From: Rhabditoides inermis | Lineage: Eukaryota; Nematoda; Chromadorea; Rhabditida; Rhabditidae | NCBI GenBank assembly: GCA_963966185.1 | Contig: CAWZYM010000010.1 | Location: 714,501 to 778,500, forward strand | DNA: 64,000 nt | Direction: 5' to 3' | In this document: piece after piece, positions 45,592 through 58,535 of the stretch | Layout of the letters: each line of letters begins with the position of its first letter | How positions within the stretch are numbered: the first letter of the stretch is position 1 | Notes under the pieces: generated by a model | The model's input: only the letters and a program-made list of their open reading frames with translations | Database searches by the model: none | What the model was told of the DNA's origin: nothing | Program-made: the position numbers and the translations under genes

Positions 45592-47581
45592 ATGCAGATG
45601 GAAACAGACGAGAATCAGCCCTTCAACTTCGGCGAGAACACCCAACACCGCGACCTTATTCACCAGGTAAGTGTTCCGCTGACTGTTGTTGTCGTTGTTA
45701 TTGTATAAATGTCTTTATAGTATGCAGTTTGTTTGTCTAGGTTGCATTCGATCATCATGGCCGCCGGTTGGCGACGTGCAGCAGCGATATGATGGTCACA
45801 ATCTGGGACCGCGCCACCGACGGAAAGTGGACCAAGAGCGCATCCTGGAAGGTTAGTAAAATTATTATGTTATCGTGATTGATTTTAACTATGATGACTT
45901 TCATAAGGTTTATCTACATTAACGTTTATGTATTGTTTGATCGGTTTTTACTGAACTCCCCGCTCTTTCTTGGCATTACTGTAACTGTTTCGAATCACCG
46001 TAATCCAGGTGCACGGTGGTGTCGTGTGGCGTGTGGTGTGGGCACATCCCGAGTTCGGTCACGTCATCGCCACCTGCTCCTACGACCGCGCCGTCCACAT
46101 ATGGGAGGAGATCCGCGACACGCACAACGGTGTTAGTACACAATTTGCAACAATTATGCATTGTTTCTTGTTTAAGTAAATGTCAGACTCAACTTTTGCT
46201 GGCAAAAGACCCTCAGAAAGATCTCAGAACGGCCGCGCATCCTCAGAAAGATCCCCAGAAAGATCTCAGAACGCGTCCCCACCCCATCCTCAGAAAGTGC
46301 CTTTTTGTATCATAAAACAGCTTTTTGATACATAATCGAGTCTGACCTCGCCTTTATATTCCAGGAGAAGAGATGTCGATGGGCGAAAAAAGCGTATCTG
46401 GCGGACAGTCGCGAGAACGTCACCGACGTCAAGTTCGCGCCGCGCCACCTCGGACTCCAGATCGTGAGTGACCTGCTCTTAGACGCAATACTTCTTTTTT
46501 TGTATTACGTTTATAATAATCGAAGCCTTGGCTCAACTTAGGCGACTTGCTCGACGCAAGGCATCGTGCGCGTGTACGAGGCGGAGGACATCATGGAACT
46601 CTCGCGCTGGTCCCTCCTCCACGAACTCCAGTCGTTCTACACCCGCTGCGGAGCGCTCTCCTGGTACGTGGCCTGAATAGGAATGGTGTGTGTTCACTTT
46701 ACTGATATCTGTCTCCTACGACCTCATCAGTTATCTACCCGAATATTACTGTAATCGGTAGAATGTACATTTGTTTATTTGTATTTCTGTTTATTGGTGT
46801 TCCTATTCTTGTCAATTTAGATAAAGTAAACATGACATCACATTGCATGGATTCTAGGTCCACGTCGCGTTGCCACCGTCCCCTCCTCGCTGTCGCATCG
46901 GACGAGCCTCGCTCCAAGCCAGACGAGAGGCTCGTCATATACGAGTACCACGACAACTGCAGGTGAATCATTGATTTTGTTATGTTATACATTGTGTTGA
47001 TCTAAGGAAGTGGATTCGTGTGCATTCCATCCGCATTTCCCTCAACTCGCCCGTCCTCGACGTTCGCTTCTCGCCCTTCTCTACAGCCGACACGCACAAA
47101 CTCGCCATCGCCGCCGGAGACGTCTTCATATACGACATCAAGGTGTGTGCACATTTTCAAACGTTTTGTGTATGTGTGGGTTGTATGTTACTGTGCTCAA
47201 GAATTTCTGTACGTATTATCTTTTAAAAATACAAAAATGCCAAATAGTAGTAAAAGTTGTTAGTTTGTGCGGATTGGACTCAATACTCAATTGAGCAGAA
47301 GGGCTGAAATAATTTCAAGTGAGACACGTGCCAACTCTCTGACTGTGTTCTAGACGCCGGCGAGTGCGTTTGTGCGCGGCGAGGACGAGGAGGAGGTGGA
47401 GACTGGCGATCCCACCGAGTACTCGACACAGCGGGTCGCCGTTCTCGGAGACCTACACAAGGTACGCGTTCAACTTAGTTCATACAGCTGTTCAGTTTAG
47501 ACAAGTTTGCCACAGTCTGGGAATATATATTTGAGAAATGCCATATTGACCCGGACACCGGTCGAGGTCCTAGACCGGCCA

Positions 47582-47626
<45 letters not shown>

Positions 47627-47938
47627 CGTGTTGACTGTTGTCCGCGCAGGCGTGGCGTCTCTCGTGGAATGTGACGGGCAACGTACTGACGGCGACGAGT
47701 GGAGACGGCACTGTCAGGGTGTGGAAGTGTGAGTGTTTGCCCCGCGAATCACATCTGCCACTGTATTGTTGTTTGAACAACTTTCTATTCACTTGTCGTT
47801 TCAGCCATGTTCATGTCCAAGTGGGTGCAGTTGTCGTGCATGTCAGCGGAAGACTACGCCCCCGACGCCCCGCCCATCGTGCGACCCATGCTCACCTCCG
47901 CACCCGCCTCCACACACCACACCGGAGTATACTATTAG
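45592..47938 (+). CDS. SEH1L: Nucleoporin SEH1 (WD40 protein)
   Basis: Ten exons, 363 residues (human 360): 45592-45666, 45741-45851, 46009-46131, 46365-46463, 46542-46663, 46858-46962, 47007-47142, 47354-47461, 47650-47728, 47805-47938. WD blades: [107 protein letters not shown]. These match SEH1 closely. SEH1 belongs to the Nup107-160 nuclear pore scaffold and to GATOR2 in TORC1 control. The six-blade fold is completed in the complex by a partner strand. The N-terminus ([11 protein letters not shown]) is not conserved; Met at 45598 is an alternative start. Confidence 0.95.
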
Positions 47939-48621
47939 ACACACCACTCTCATCTTGTTATGTTCCAATCAGTGCACCAGACTGTTTGATAGTTACTGCG
48001 ATATTGTAACTTGCTATCTCAATCTCGCGCTATCTCTTGATCGCCGGGCAGTCATCATCCCCGTTTTTGGCTCTCTGTCCCGGTTATCACTGTTCTCGAA
48101 CGTGTCACTTTTTCGTCTCTCGCCCTGTACAGAATAAATACGTGTGCTCTCGTGCCGTCTCTTCTGATTCCTGCCTACCCCAGCCTGCGTTGCAATCGCG
48201 CATCCAACGATGCTATCCCCGTGATTCCCGGAATGCGACCACACTATTATGCCAGCTTATCGCGCTCTCGCAATCGTTTTTCGAAGAGTCCATGCGCTTT
48301 TGATTGGGTGATATGACCGCGAAATGGACGGCGTGATTGCGTAATCCCTTATCTAATTTCGACCCACGTTGGCCAAGGTTACTGCTTATTGAGGGTCTTG
48401 CAGTTATGATAACTGCGTGTACAGGCGCATATTCTGTATATTCTGTTTTTATCCCTTTTTCGCTTCTATGTTCACTCTATTATCTCAAAGTTCGTGTATT
48501 GCTCGTCTGGTGTTTGCGATCGCCGGTGGACAATTGATATGTGGCGCACCTATGTGCGTGGTTGGCACTGCCCGTGTGCAGGGTCAAGGCCCCCCGCGCT
48601 TGACACATTGCTTCTCTCATT
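47939..48621. other. Intergenic spacer SEH1 / PGM2
   Basis: Contains the SEH1 3'UTR with AATAAA at 48133-48138. I find no supported ORF, RNA gene or repeat in the remainder up to the MITE at 48622. Confidence 0.4.
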
Positions 48622-48771
48622 AGGCCCCATTATACTTTCACGCTGACGCTCCCGTGCAAAAGATGCACCTATCGATTTTGATCACGCTGCGTCAACGAAA
48701 TCAATAGTTGCATGTTTTGCACGGGAGCGTCAGCGTCGCGTCAGCGTCAGCGTGAAAGTATAATGGGGCCT
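48622..48771. mobile_element. 150-bp MITE upstream of PGM2
   Basis: Perfect 28-bp terminal inverted repeats starting AGGCCCCATTATACTTTCAC, flanked by ATT on both sides (48619-48621 and 48772-48774). GCGTCA/TGACGC motifs and GTGCAAAA/TTTTGCAC are arranged symmetrically, so nearly the whole element folds back. It ends about 20 bp before the PGM2 start region, so it could affect that promoter. Confidence 0.9.
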
Positions 48772-48794
48772 ATTCACTCTGTGCTCATTGCAGG

Positions 48795-49253
48795 ATGACT
48801 CTCGGATGCGCGGAACTCGACGCCAAGGTCGCCAACTACCTCAAGTGGGACAAGGTACGGACGTTCTCTCTCTCTCTCTCTCTTCCCCCCTCTCTCTCAC
48901 TTCACTCTCTCCCACTTCTCTCTCTCTCTCTCGCTCTCTCTCTCGCTCCCTCCCCCTCTCTCTCTCTCACTCCTCCCCTCTCCAATCCCCCTCCCTTGTA
49001 GAATGAGAAGACCCGCAGTGTGGTGGAGAAGCTGTTGGCCGCCGGAGACGCGGCGGCCCTCAAGGCGTGCATGAACGGCCGCCTGCTGTTCGGCACCGCC
49101 GGAGTGCGCGCCCGCATGGACGCGGGATTCGCGCGCCTCAACGACCTCACCATCATCCAGGTACTCTTTCTCTCCACGTCCCAATCAGAAGGTCCGCCGC
49201 CTCACTTTTCGTAGAAAGAGAAGAGCGTACTAGAAAAAAAGAGAGAGAGAGAA

Positions 49254-49286
<33 letters not shown>

Positions 49287-52200
49287 TTTGTAGCTGACGC
49301 ACGGCTTCGCTCGCCACATGAACGAGCAGTTTGCGGGCCGGCCGAGCAAGGGAGTCGCCATCGGATTCGACGGACGCTACAACAGCCGGCGGTGAGTGGA
49401 GGTGTGCAGGAGAGGAGGCGTCAAATCAAATCAAACCTTCGACGTCGCAAGTATGATCATGACACACGTTATTACGATGTCCGATCGACGATAAAGTAGC
49501 GGTCAGTCTCTCCGAAACTCTTTTCGAAGGGGCTGTTTCGAAGAGACTGACCACACTTTAAGATGACAACGACGGCCGCGACTTTGGAAAGGAGAAGAAT
49601 CGGACTATTTATCCGATTGCGACATACAAAACGAAATATCTCATTGGTGGAAGATGTCTCATTGGTGGAATGTGTGTGTGTTGCAGGTTCGCGCAGCTAG
49701 CGTCGAACGTGTTCATCCGCAACAACATCCCCGTCTACCTGTTCAGCGAGGTGGCGCCCACACCTGTGGTGGTGAGTGCGGAGAGGGGAGAGGGTGATTG
49801 TACCGAGACTATAAATAAAACTGTATTACACCACAAGGATGCGTCACACATGAAATGCCTGTGAACGATGGAGGGGCAGCAGTAGAGTACTAGATGGTTT
49901 GGCTATTCAGTCGTGGGCGACGATCGCCCTGGAGTGCGACGCCGGCCTGATGGTGACCGCCTCGCACAACCCCAAGGAGGACAACGGATACAAGGCGTAC
50001 TGGAGCAACGGCGCCCAGGTGAGCGCAGCGATCCGTGAATTTGGCATCGAGTGGTGAAGTAGATGCATGGTGGATGGCTATCCCAACAACAGAAACAGAC
50101 GTTGAAATAGTGCTCACGACTTGAGTTCTCTCTGCTCTTTTCCATTTCCGAATGAGTGAATGGGGAAAGGAGCGATTTCCCAATTCGCGTTCTCAATCTG
50201 AATGTGTCGCTAATTCTTTCCTACCCCATTCAAATATCACTCCAAATCTCAAACTTGGGTGATGGAATCTGAATGTGTGGCATATCCTTGCCCACCTCAA
50301 ACTTATCTCAATATTGGGTGATTGAATCTGGCGCACGCAGATCCTGGCCCCTCACGACGACGAGATTGTGCGGTGGAAGGAGGCGGAGGCGGAGCCGCGC
50401 GCCGAGTACTGGGACATTGACGGGCTCGAGCAGTCGCCCCTCTTCCACTCGGCCGACAGCGTCATCCAGAAGTACTTCGATGTCGAGAGGGAATCGCTCT
50501 GCCACTACAAGTCAGTGCGAACGTATTGCAGTTTTTTAAAAGTCAAGTTTTGGAAAAAAGAAGTTTGGTTCGATGGTAAGTGTTCAGGGAGCTGAACGAG
50601 AAGTCGCCCATCAAGTTCACCTACTCGGCGTTCCACGGAATCGGCTATCACTACTGCATGCGCATGTTCAAGGAGTTTGGTTTCCCCGACAGCCAGATCG
50701 TCTCTGTCAAGGTATGTTTAAAAAGAGTTTTAAAACGTCATAAATGCGTTTCATCATGGTTCTTTCAGTTTGTTCTAATTGTTTTAGCAAACTTATAATC
50801 ATGATAAATTTGCAAAAGTTTGGTGCCTCATGCTGGAATCGAACCAGCGACCTTCTGTTTACTAGACAGACGCTCTGCCACTGAGCCAATGAGGCGATGA
50901 GTGCGGGCGCTGCAGAGAAAGAAACATGCGCGTGATTCGGATAGTTTGTGCAGTGTAACATCTATTGGGGCACAGAGCGATAAAAGAGAGCGTGTAAACG
51001 TCGGCGTGCGTGTTGTAGGAGCAGCAGGAGCCGAACCCCGACTTCCCCACCATCCCGTTCCCGAACCCCGAGGAGGGTCTACCGGTGCTCAAGCTGTCGA
51101 TCGAGACTGCCGAAAGGGAGGGATCGACGGTCGTTCTCGCCAACGATCCCGATGCCGACAGAATACAGCTGGCTGAGAAGCAGGAGAGGTAGGGGGAGAG
51201 AGATAGACGTGGCTGGAATGCAAGGAAGGAAGATAGTGCTTGCAGCGGCGAGTGGAAGGTGTTCACGGGCAACGAGATGGGCTCGCTGATGACGTGGTGG
51301 GTGTGGAGCAACTGGCGCCGCGCCAACCCATCTGCTGCCACCGACGACGTCTACATCCTCAACTCGGCGGTGTCCTCGCAGATTGTCAAGACCATGGCCG
51401 ACATGGAGGGTGAGTGCGGGTGTCTACTTTTACATTTTTTTTATAAATCTGATGATTACAATCCAGGAGTAACATCGTGTTACAAAAACGCTTTTCATAA
51501 TGGGAATCACTCTAGCACATTGTATACCTTCTGTTGTATAAACTCTCTCCACAAGTACTATGAATAAACATATCATTAGTATATAGTAAACACGAGAACA
51601 CGACTTTTATGGATATGTTCAGGTTTCAAGAACGACACGACGCTCACCGGCTTCAAGTGGATGGGAAACGTGGCGGACAAGCTGCGCGGCGAGGGGAAGA
51701 AGGTGATCCTGGCGTGGGAGGAGTCGATCGGGTTCATGCCCGGACACACCATGGACAAGGTAGGGAGAGAGGGGGGAGGGGGAGAGAGAGATGGAGGGAT
51801 GGAGAGAGGGGGAGAGAGAGGGGGGAGAGAGGGAGAGAGAGGGGGGAAGGAGGAAGAGAGAGGGGGAAGGAGGGAGAGAGAGAGGGGGGAAGGAGGGAGA
51901 GAGGGGGGGGGGGAAAGAGAGAGATGGAGGGATGGAGAGAGGAGAGAGAGAGAGAGATACTTGCAGGACGGAGTCACTGCGGCTGCCATGTTCGCCGAGA
52001 TGGCGGTGTACCTGAAGAGCCAGAGCAAGAGCCTCCTCCAGCAGCTCTATGACGTGTACACACAGTGAGTGCGAGAAGGGGGGGGGGAGTGAGAGGATAT
52101 CATTCAATCAATCGTTTATCCGGAATCCTTATATCCGAATATGACAACACAATCATGATGATATGAAGCATATAGTAGTAGTGTCTTACAGTAGTGAGAG

Positions 52201-52350
52201 GATAGTGAATGAGTGATTACTCGCAGGTACGGCTTCCACCTGGTGCGCAGCACGTACTGGATGGTGCCCAACCCGCAGGTCACCAAGGACCTGTTCGCCA
52301 CGCTCCGCAAGGATCTCAAGGTAGGGGAGGGAGGGAGAGAGAGGGGGAGG

Positions 52351-52390
<40 letters not shown>

Positions 52391-52724
52391 TCGTCTTTCA
52401 GTTCCCCACGCACATTGGCTCGAACGAGGTGGCGTCGGTGCGCGATCTCACCATCGGATACGACAACTCGCAGCCTGGAAACAAGCCCGTATGTCTCTCT
52501 CTCTCCCTCTCATCTCTCTCTCTCTCTCTCCCTCTCCCTCCTTCTTCTCTCCCTCTCTCACCTCTCCCTTTCAGCTCCTGCCCATCTCCACGTCCTCCGA
52601 GATGGTCACGTTCGTCCTCGCCAATGGCTCGATCGCCACACTGCGCGCGTCGGGAACAGAGCCCAAGATCAAGTACTACATTGAGCTCAAGACGGCGCCC
52701 GGAAAGAAGCAGAGGTGCGAGAGG

Positions 52725-52781
<57 letters not shown>

Positions 52782-52888
52782 CTTGCAGTGACCTGGGAAG
52801 CGTGATGGAGGAGCTGGCTCAATTGGAGAAGGACGTGGTGTCGACTCTGCTCCGCCCCGAGCAGTTTGGTCTCATCCCCAGGAAGTAG
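48795..52888 (+). CDS. PGM2: Phosphoglucomutase-2 (phosphopentomutase)
   Basis: Fifteen exons, 597 residues (human 612): 48795-48854, 49002-49160, 49294-49391, 49687-49771, 49911-50018, 50341-50510, 50588-50711, 51019-51188, 51246-51409, 51623-51759, 51967-52064, 52227-52320, 52402-52488, 52575-52714, 52789-52888. The phosphoserine loop is [15 protein letters not shown]; the metal loop is [17 protein letters not shown]; the sugar loop is [12 protein letters not shown] (EEAIG in vertebrates); the phosphate loop is [12 protein letters not shown]. The enzyme interconverts ribose- or deoxyribose-1- and 5-phosphates and hexose phosphates in the cytosol. An AG directly before the start codon (TTGCAG|GATG) suggests a spliced 5'UTR exon. 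AATAAA at 53031 is a likely poly(A) signal. Confidence 0.95.
49497..49562. mobile_element. 66-bp inverted-repeat element, family C
   Basis: AGCGGTCAGTCTCTCCGAAAC at the left is answered by GTTTCGAAGAGACTGACCAC at the right, leaving a loop of about 20 bp. Sits in a PGM2 intron. It is the shortest, cleanest copy of family C. Confidence 0.75.
50824..50895 (-). tRNA. tRNA-Thr (anticodon AGT)
   Basis: 72 nt on the - strand, inside a PGM2 intron and antisense to it. The acceptor stem GCCTCAT pairs with ATGAGGC; the D arm is GCTCAGTGGCAGAGC; the anticodon stem TCTGT/ACAGA encloses CTAGTAA (anticodon AGT, reads ACU as inosine); the T arm GCTGG TTCGATT CCAGC is perfect. Box A TGGCTCAGTGG and box B GGTTCGATTCC match Pol III consensus. 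TTTT follows six bases after the discriminator A (terminator). The genome encodes CCA directly after position 73, unusual for a eukaryote. Confidence 0.95.
52105..52150 (+). repeat. Dispersed repeat, short family A copy
   Basis: TCAATCAATCGTTTATCCGGAATCC and TATATCC match the left part of the family A copy at 22990. Lies in a PGM2 intron. Confidence 0.4.
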
Positions 52889-53475
52889 ACAATAGAAGAG
52901 AGTCATCCCAGTCATTCCATCTTCCCATTTTGACATAGAGGTTTGATACCGCTCCCCTACGTGTTAGATGTTGTTAGTGCATATTTTGTTATACAAGCTT
53001 CAAGATTGATATAAATATTTTTATATTTTTAATAAAGATTTTGGATTATATGGAGAAATTATCGATGAGAGATGAAAGAGTTGTGACATAACATTATACA
53101 GTATGCTGATCAAACAGGTAGAACACCGGCGGCCAAGACCCAAAAGCGTCACACGATCCTTTTCCCTCGAGCTTCGCTAATTCACACTGGCTGTCAATAT
53201 CCCAATTCCCAATATCACAAAATATCAGCCAAGCGGCAACCGTAAAAAGTGAGGATTTTTTTTATATCATGTGAATGAAATTGCACACATTATATCAATA
53301 CAATATACTTATTTACAGCAAACAAACAAAATAAATAATTCACATATATTGGGAGAAAATCTGCACCACGTGTATCATGTTAGAAATCTGGCAAACCGAT
53401 GAAAATGGTAAGTTTGTAAGGCACGCAAAAAATATGCTAAACAAACGTGGAACTGGAAAAAAAACTTTATACTAA

Positions 53476-56400
53476 TCACTTCATCCTCCACCATTTCTCC
53501 TTGTCATGCTCGATCACGTATCGCAATCCTTCCTCCTTCCACTTCTTCTCCTCGCAGACGCACAGACGACGCTCGCCGTAGCCGCCAGATGGCGTCACAC
53601 CACGAAGCCACATGGGGGCCCATCTGGAAGGGGGGGGGGGGTGAGAGAGAGAGAGAGTGAGAGTGAGGGAGAGAGAGAGAGAGAAAAAAAAAGAAAGAGA
53701 AAGAGAGAAAGAGACAGGCGTCGCGCCCTCTGACCACTCGCGCCCTCTGACCCACTCGCGCCCTCTGACCCACTCGCGCCCTCTGACCCACTCGCGCCCT
53801 CTGACCCACTCGCGCCCTCTGACCCACTCGCGCCCTCTGACCCACTCGCGCCCTCTGACCCACTCGCGCCCTCTGACCCGTCCTGGGTGGTGATTTTTCT
53901 CTATTTTCTCGCGCGCCTCTCTCTTTTCACCCTTTGTTCCCATGTCTCCCCCTGTTGTCGTACCCCACCCTCCGCCAAAGCGGGCCCTCACGTCTCCCGA
54001 TGTGGAGGACCGAACTGAGGTGGAGGATCTCCGCTGTGCCATTGATTCTATGATCGACAAGGAAGACATTCCACTGTACGCTCGCCGTGTACTGCAGACT
54101 TGCTCTGTTGTTCTCTCCCGCCTCGCGGCCCCCGGAATCGATTGTGATACCGCGCGGGCAATCGCGAGAGAGGAGGTCAACGCGAACAACCGCTCTCACT
54201 GTGCTGTGATTCTGGGGTTGCACGAGTCTAAGTTCCAGCAGCCGCAGGACCGTGTGAACGATGACCACCACAGGGTGACCACCATCGCCAACATTCTCGG
54301 AGTTGAGTACCGAGTGCTCGACGTCTACCGCATCGGCTCCGGCCAGACCCGCACCACCAAGGTGGTTTTCAGCGGCTCGCGCGGGGCGTCCGCGTTCGTC
54401 GCGGCGTACCAGAAGAACCGTGACAAGGTGCGCGGCATCTTCATCCGGAAGTCTCTTCCGGAAGAGCAGCTGAAGCGAGACCGGGAGCTGCGCAAGAAGT
54501 GCAAGGAGACGAGGGAGAGGACCAAGCAAGACTACGTCGTGTACGCTGGTCAGGTTGTTCTCCGGAACGACATTCCTTCTCTCCGCGCCACCCTTCCGCG
54601 CCCCGGTCAGTCTGGTACTTCTCACCCCCCGCACACGCCCCGCCCCTTTGCCGCCGCCTCTCGTCGTCTTCCGTCGTTCTCATCTGCCAGCGTGTCTGCC
54701 TTCCCTCCGTTGCCTGCCGTGCCCACTGCCTCTTCCCAGCCGGGTCCTTCTCCCATGGAGACTGGCGGGGGAGATGTGCAGATGCAGGGTGAGCAGCAGT
54801 CCGACCAGGTTTTCCACTAGTGCCACACACACCCACCACCACATTGTTTTTTGTATGTTTTAATGCCCGCTCCATAAAAAAATAAATTACCAGACCTTCA
54901 TGCATATTTATCTCTAAACCGCCCCGATATTCTTGTAATCACTGAAACATTTCTTGATAAGTCTATGCCTGATTCCTCTATCATTTCCGATCTACCATAT
55001 GCCACTTTCCGGAAGGACCGTAACTCACGTGGCGGTGGAATTCTTATTCTCTGTAAAGATTCTTTGTGTGTTTCCCGTGTCTCCATAGTCTCTCGCTGTT
55101 CATGTGATGTTGTGTGTGTCGATGTGTCCTCTCGCTCTCTCGACATTCGTGTCATTGGTGTCTACCGCCCTCCTAGTACCACTTCCGCGAATGATGAGTC
55201 TCTTATTGATATCATTTCTGATCTGTCCTCGTGTAATCGGTTTGTGATACTTTCGGGTGATTTCAACATTGATATTTCCGAGATCGATACCCTCGCAAAG
55301 GGTAAACGTTTTGGCGAGTTGTTTGATTCCGCGGGTCTATCTCATTGCATTCTCTCTCCCACGCGCATCAATCGTTGCATAGATTGGCTTTTGACTGACA
55401 ATCCCTCTCTCGTAATGTCTGCGTGTGTGAGTGCGCCTTTCTCATCTTCTGATCACAATTCCCTCAAAGCGCGTCTTTCTTTCTCTCCCGATAGTATAGT
55501 TGCGCTACCGTATCCCTGTTTCGGTAAAGCCAATTTCAAATCTATCCGCAATGCTCTTCGTAGTTGTGACTGGTGTTTACTGGTTTACTGGTTTTTCGGA
55601 TATTGATGATCTGTACTCTCGGTTTTGTAAGTTTATAGTTTGTCTCTTTGCTGCGTACGTGCCTTTCTCTATTCGCAAGACCAAGTGGTCAGCCTATCCT
55701 CTGCATATCCGCAATCTTTTTGAACAGAAGCTGCGTTTATTCAATGCGGGTATGATCCACGATCCTCTTTTCGCGAGAGTATCTAATAATCTTACTGAAC
55801 ATCTCAAAAAGTTCTCGCGCAATCTAGCCAAACAAAAATATCTGCTTGGTTCCCGCTCTTTCCATGCGTATGTGGGCGCTTTGATAAAGCCGAAGCGCAC
55901 CTTGCCGCACCGCATGTCCAATGGGTCAGACCCGCTGGTCAATGACAAATGCAAGGCTGCCGCTTTCGCTGAATACTTTGCATCAGTGTATACTCGTGAC
56001 GATGGTGACATTCCTTTTGTTATTTCGCGCACAACCGATTCTCTGTCCGTTCCATTGATCATGCCACACCAATTGTTACCCATTCTGCGCAACCTCAAGA
56101 TGTCATGTTCGCTTAGTTCTGATGGAATCCCGCAACGTTTTTATAAAGAATGCGCATCAGAGCTGTGTCTCCCGCTCTCCATTGTCTTCAATTTCTCACT
56201 TTCCTTTTGTCAAGTTCCTCGTTTATGGTTGTCCGCGATAGTCACACCCATTCACAAGAACGGAAATGACCCCTCTCTAGTATCGAGTTATCGTCCAATT
56301 GCCATTTGCTGCACACCCAGCAAAATACTAGAGCGGCACATTCGGAAGTTGTTGGTAGATTTTCTTGAGAGCCGCTCTATCTTACCACCTGAGCAGTATG

Positions 56401-58316
56401 GGTTTCGAGCAGGTAGATCAGTAACGACCCAAATGCTAGCCTCTTTTGATGATTGGACAACCGCTACTTCCAATAAGCAATGGGTGGACGTAGTATACTT
56501 TGATTTTCGTAAAGCATTTGATCGAGTATCCATTCCGAAGTTGTTACATAAGTGTGAATCAGTTGGTATTAGGGGCGGTCTGCTCGAGTGGTTGAGATCG
56601 TTTTTGAAGGAGCGCTCGTTCCGAGTGAAAGTAGGTGACTCTCTTTCTCAGTCTCTAGAATCCCCCTCGGGTGTTCCGCAAGGCAGTGTTTTAGGGCCAG
56701 TTTTGTTTTTAATCTACTTGATCGGAATCGAAAAAGTTGTCGCGCGCGATATAAAGATTCGTATTTTTGCTGATGACATTAAGATCTACACGTGTTTTGA
56801 TAGCAAGACCAAGGCAACTCGCACAGCCGCTCTGCAACTTACGATTGATCGCATTATAGCCTGGGCTACCGAGTGGCAGTTGGAGCTCGCTAGCAACAAG
56901 TGTTCCGTAGTGCATATAGGTACGCGCAACCCGCGCACCGGGTACACTCTCGGCGGCGCGCCTCTCACTGCGTGCGACCAAGTGCGCGACCTCGATCTCA
57001 CTGTCTCTTCCAATATCACTCCCACAGTAAATGCGTCCGCGCGTGCCAAAATGGCTATGACTCGCGCCCGCTTGCTTGCTCGTACGGTGACATCAAACAA
57101 CCGCGTAGTGCTTATGAATCTGTATAAGAGCTATGTATTACCTGTGCTGGACTTTGCAAGCAGTGTTTGGAACCCTTATTTGTTGAAAGACATACGAGAA
57201 CTAGAGCGCGTTCAGAGGTATTGGACAAGAATAGTGTTTTATAGAGTGTTTCCTGATAGTGGTTACCCGCAGTCGATGCCATTATATTCGTTTCGGTTAA
57301 GTATTCTCGGTTTGCGTACATTGTGCGAACGCCGCGCTGCCATTGATCTCACACTCGCTTTCAAAATGCGACGCAACGAAACAGCCGCGCGATTCTCACA
57401 GTACTTCAAGTTGAAACCTACACGTGGCAGGAATGGTTCATTTGCTCTAAGAATACATTCAACTCGCAATACTGTTAGGCATAACTATTTCACACTGCGA
57501 ACTGCAAGGAACATTTGCACTCTCACTAAAGCGTATCCTCGTCTTTTCACGGCGCGACATTCCAACATATTCCGAAATTCGCTCGAGAAAATTGATCTCG
57601 CAAGAGTGCTCAGTCTGGCAAACTGACTCTTACCCTTTCGATGTTTTTTCTCTCTTATGTTTCTTTGACTTACGGGTGAGTTGTGCTGGTGAGGCATGTT
57701 GCTGTGTTCACCGTCGGCTGTTACACGCTTCTCTTCGGCCGCGCGGGCTCGAGTTCATTCTCATCGAGGGCAGACGATCCATCCATCTTCGGTGTACACT
57801 CTACACATTCTCATCTACAAGAAGAACCACCAGCGACAACATCATACACGTCTTTGCCCCAACTCGAGCCCCTACCATATACACTAGCACACACGATCAC
57901 AGCCATTTCCTTATGATTACTTTTATAATCAGATGCAACTTTGACCCCCCCTTGATTCTAGAAGTGTTGCTATCGAGACGTTACCGTGGTGGAAACTGAT
58001 GCCTGCCCCAGAGTGCATTGCCTCCTCATGTACTCACTCAGGTTCCTCCGCCCACTCTCCCTCGCCACCTCCAGGCAGGGGTGGGTATTAGTTGAAACCG
58101 CCGGTTGTACTGATTGATACGCACTTACTGTTTTGTTGCATTGAATATTTTTCATTTTTTTAATCATATTTTGTGTGTGGCACAGTGTGAACTGTAATAA
58201 ATTAATTAATTACCCGCTGTTGTCGGACATGATATCAATATGCGAGTCGAGAGACCATCCGATCGCCAGCTTCATGAGCGGTTCATACGCGTACGCCTAT
58301 AAAAGGTGAAGTATGA

Positions 58317-58360
<44 letters not shown>

Positions 58361-58488
58361 CTCACGTCTCCTCCCTGCACCCTCCTATGCACCACTGCCA
58401 CCGGGTGGCGGGCGTCCACCGATACTACGAGAGCGCCGCGGAAGAACGAGCGAACGGCTGGAAATGTATTTGTTTCCTCTCCCTTCCG

Positions 58489-58535
<47 letters not shown>

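Larger units (their letters stand above)
53723..58210 (+). mobile_element. Degenerate non-LTR retrotransposon (CR1/Jockey-like)
   Basis: One full-length-looking element antisense in the last intron of the gene at 53476-63923. Order: tandem repeats, ORF1 (53942-54820), ORF2 with endonuclease and reverse transcriptase (about 54850-57626), a 580-bp 3'UTR, and a short (TTAA/AATT) tail ending near 58210. ORF2 has frame breaks, so the copy is probably inactive. Left boundary and target duplication were not found. Confidence 0.85.

Noticed and set aside
53723..53880. CRISPR-like array
   Set aside because: The repeats are head to tail without unique spacers and the genome is animal; no cas genes.
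53506..53893. Repetitive ORFs such as VGQRARVGQRARV and THSRPLTHSRPL
   Set aside because: Translations of the 18-bp tandem repeat.
57592..58000. ORFs after the reverse transcriptase stop
   Set aside because: In the retrotransposon 3'UTR with no domain similarity.
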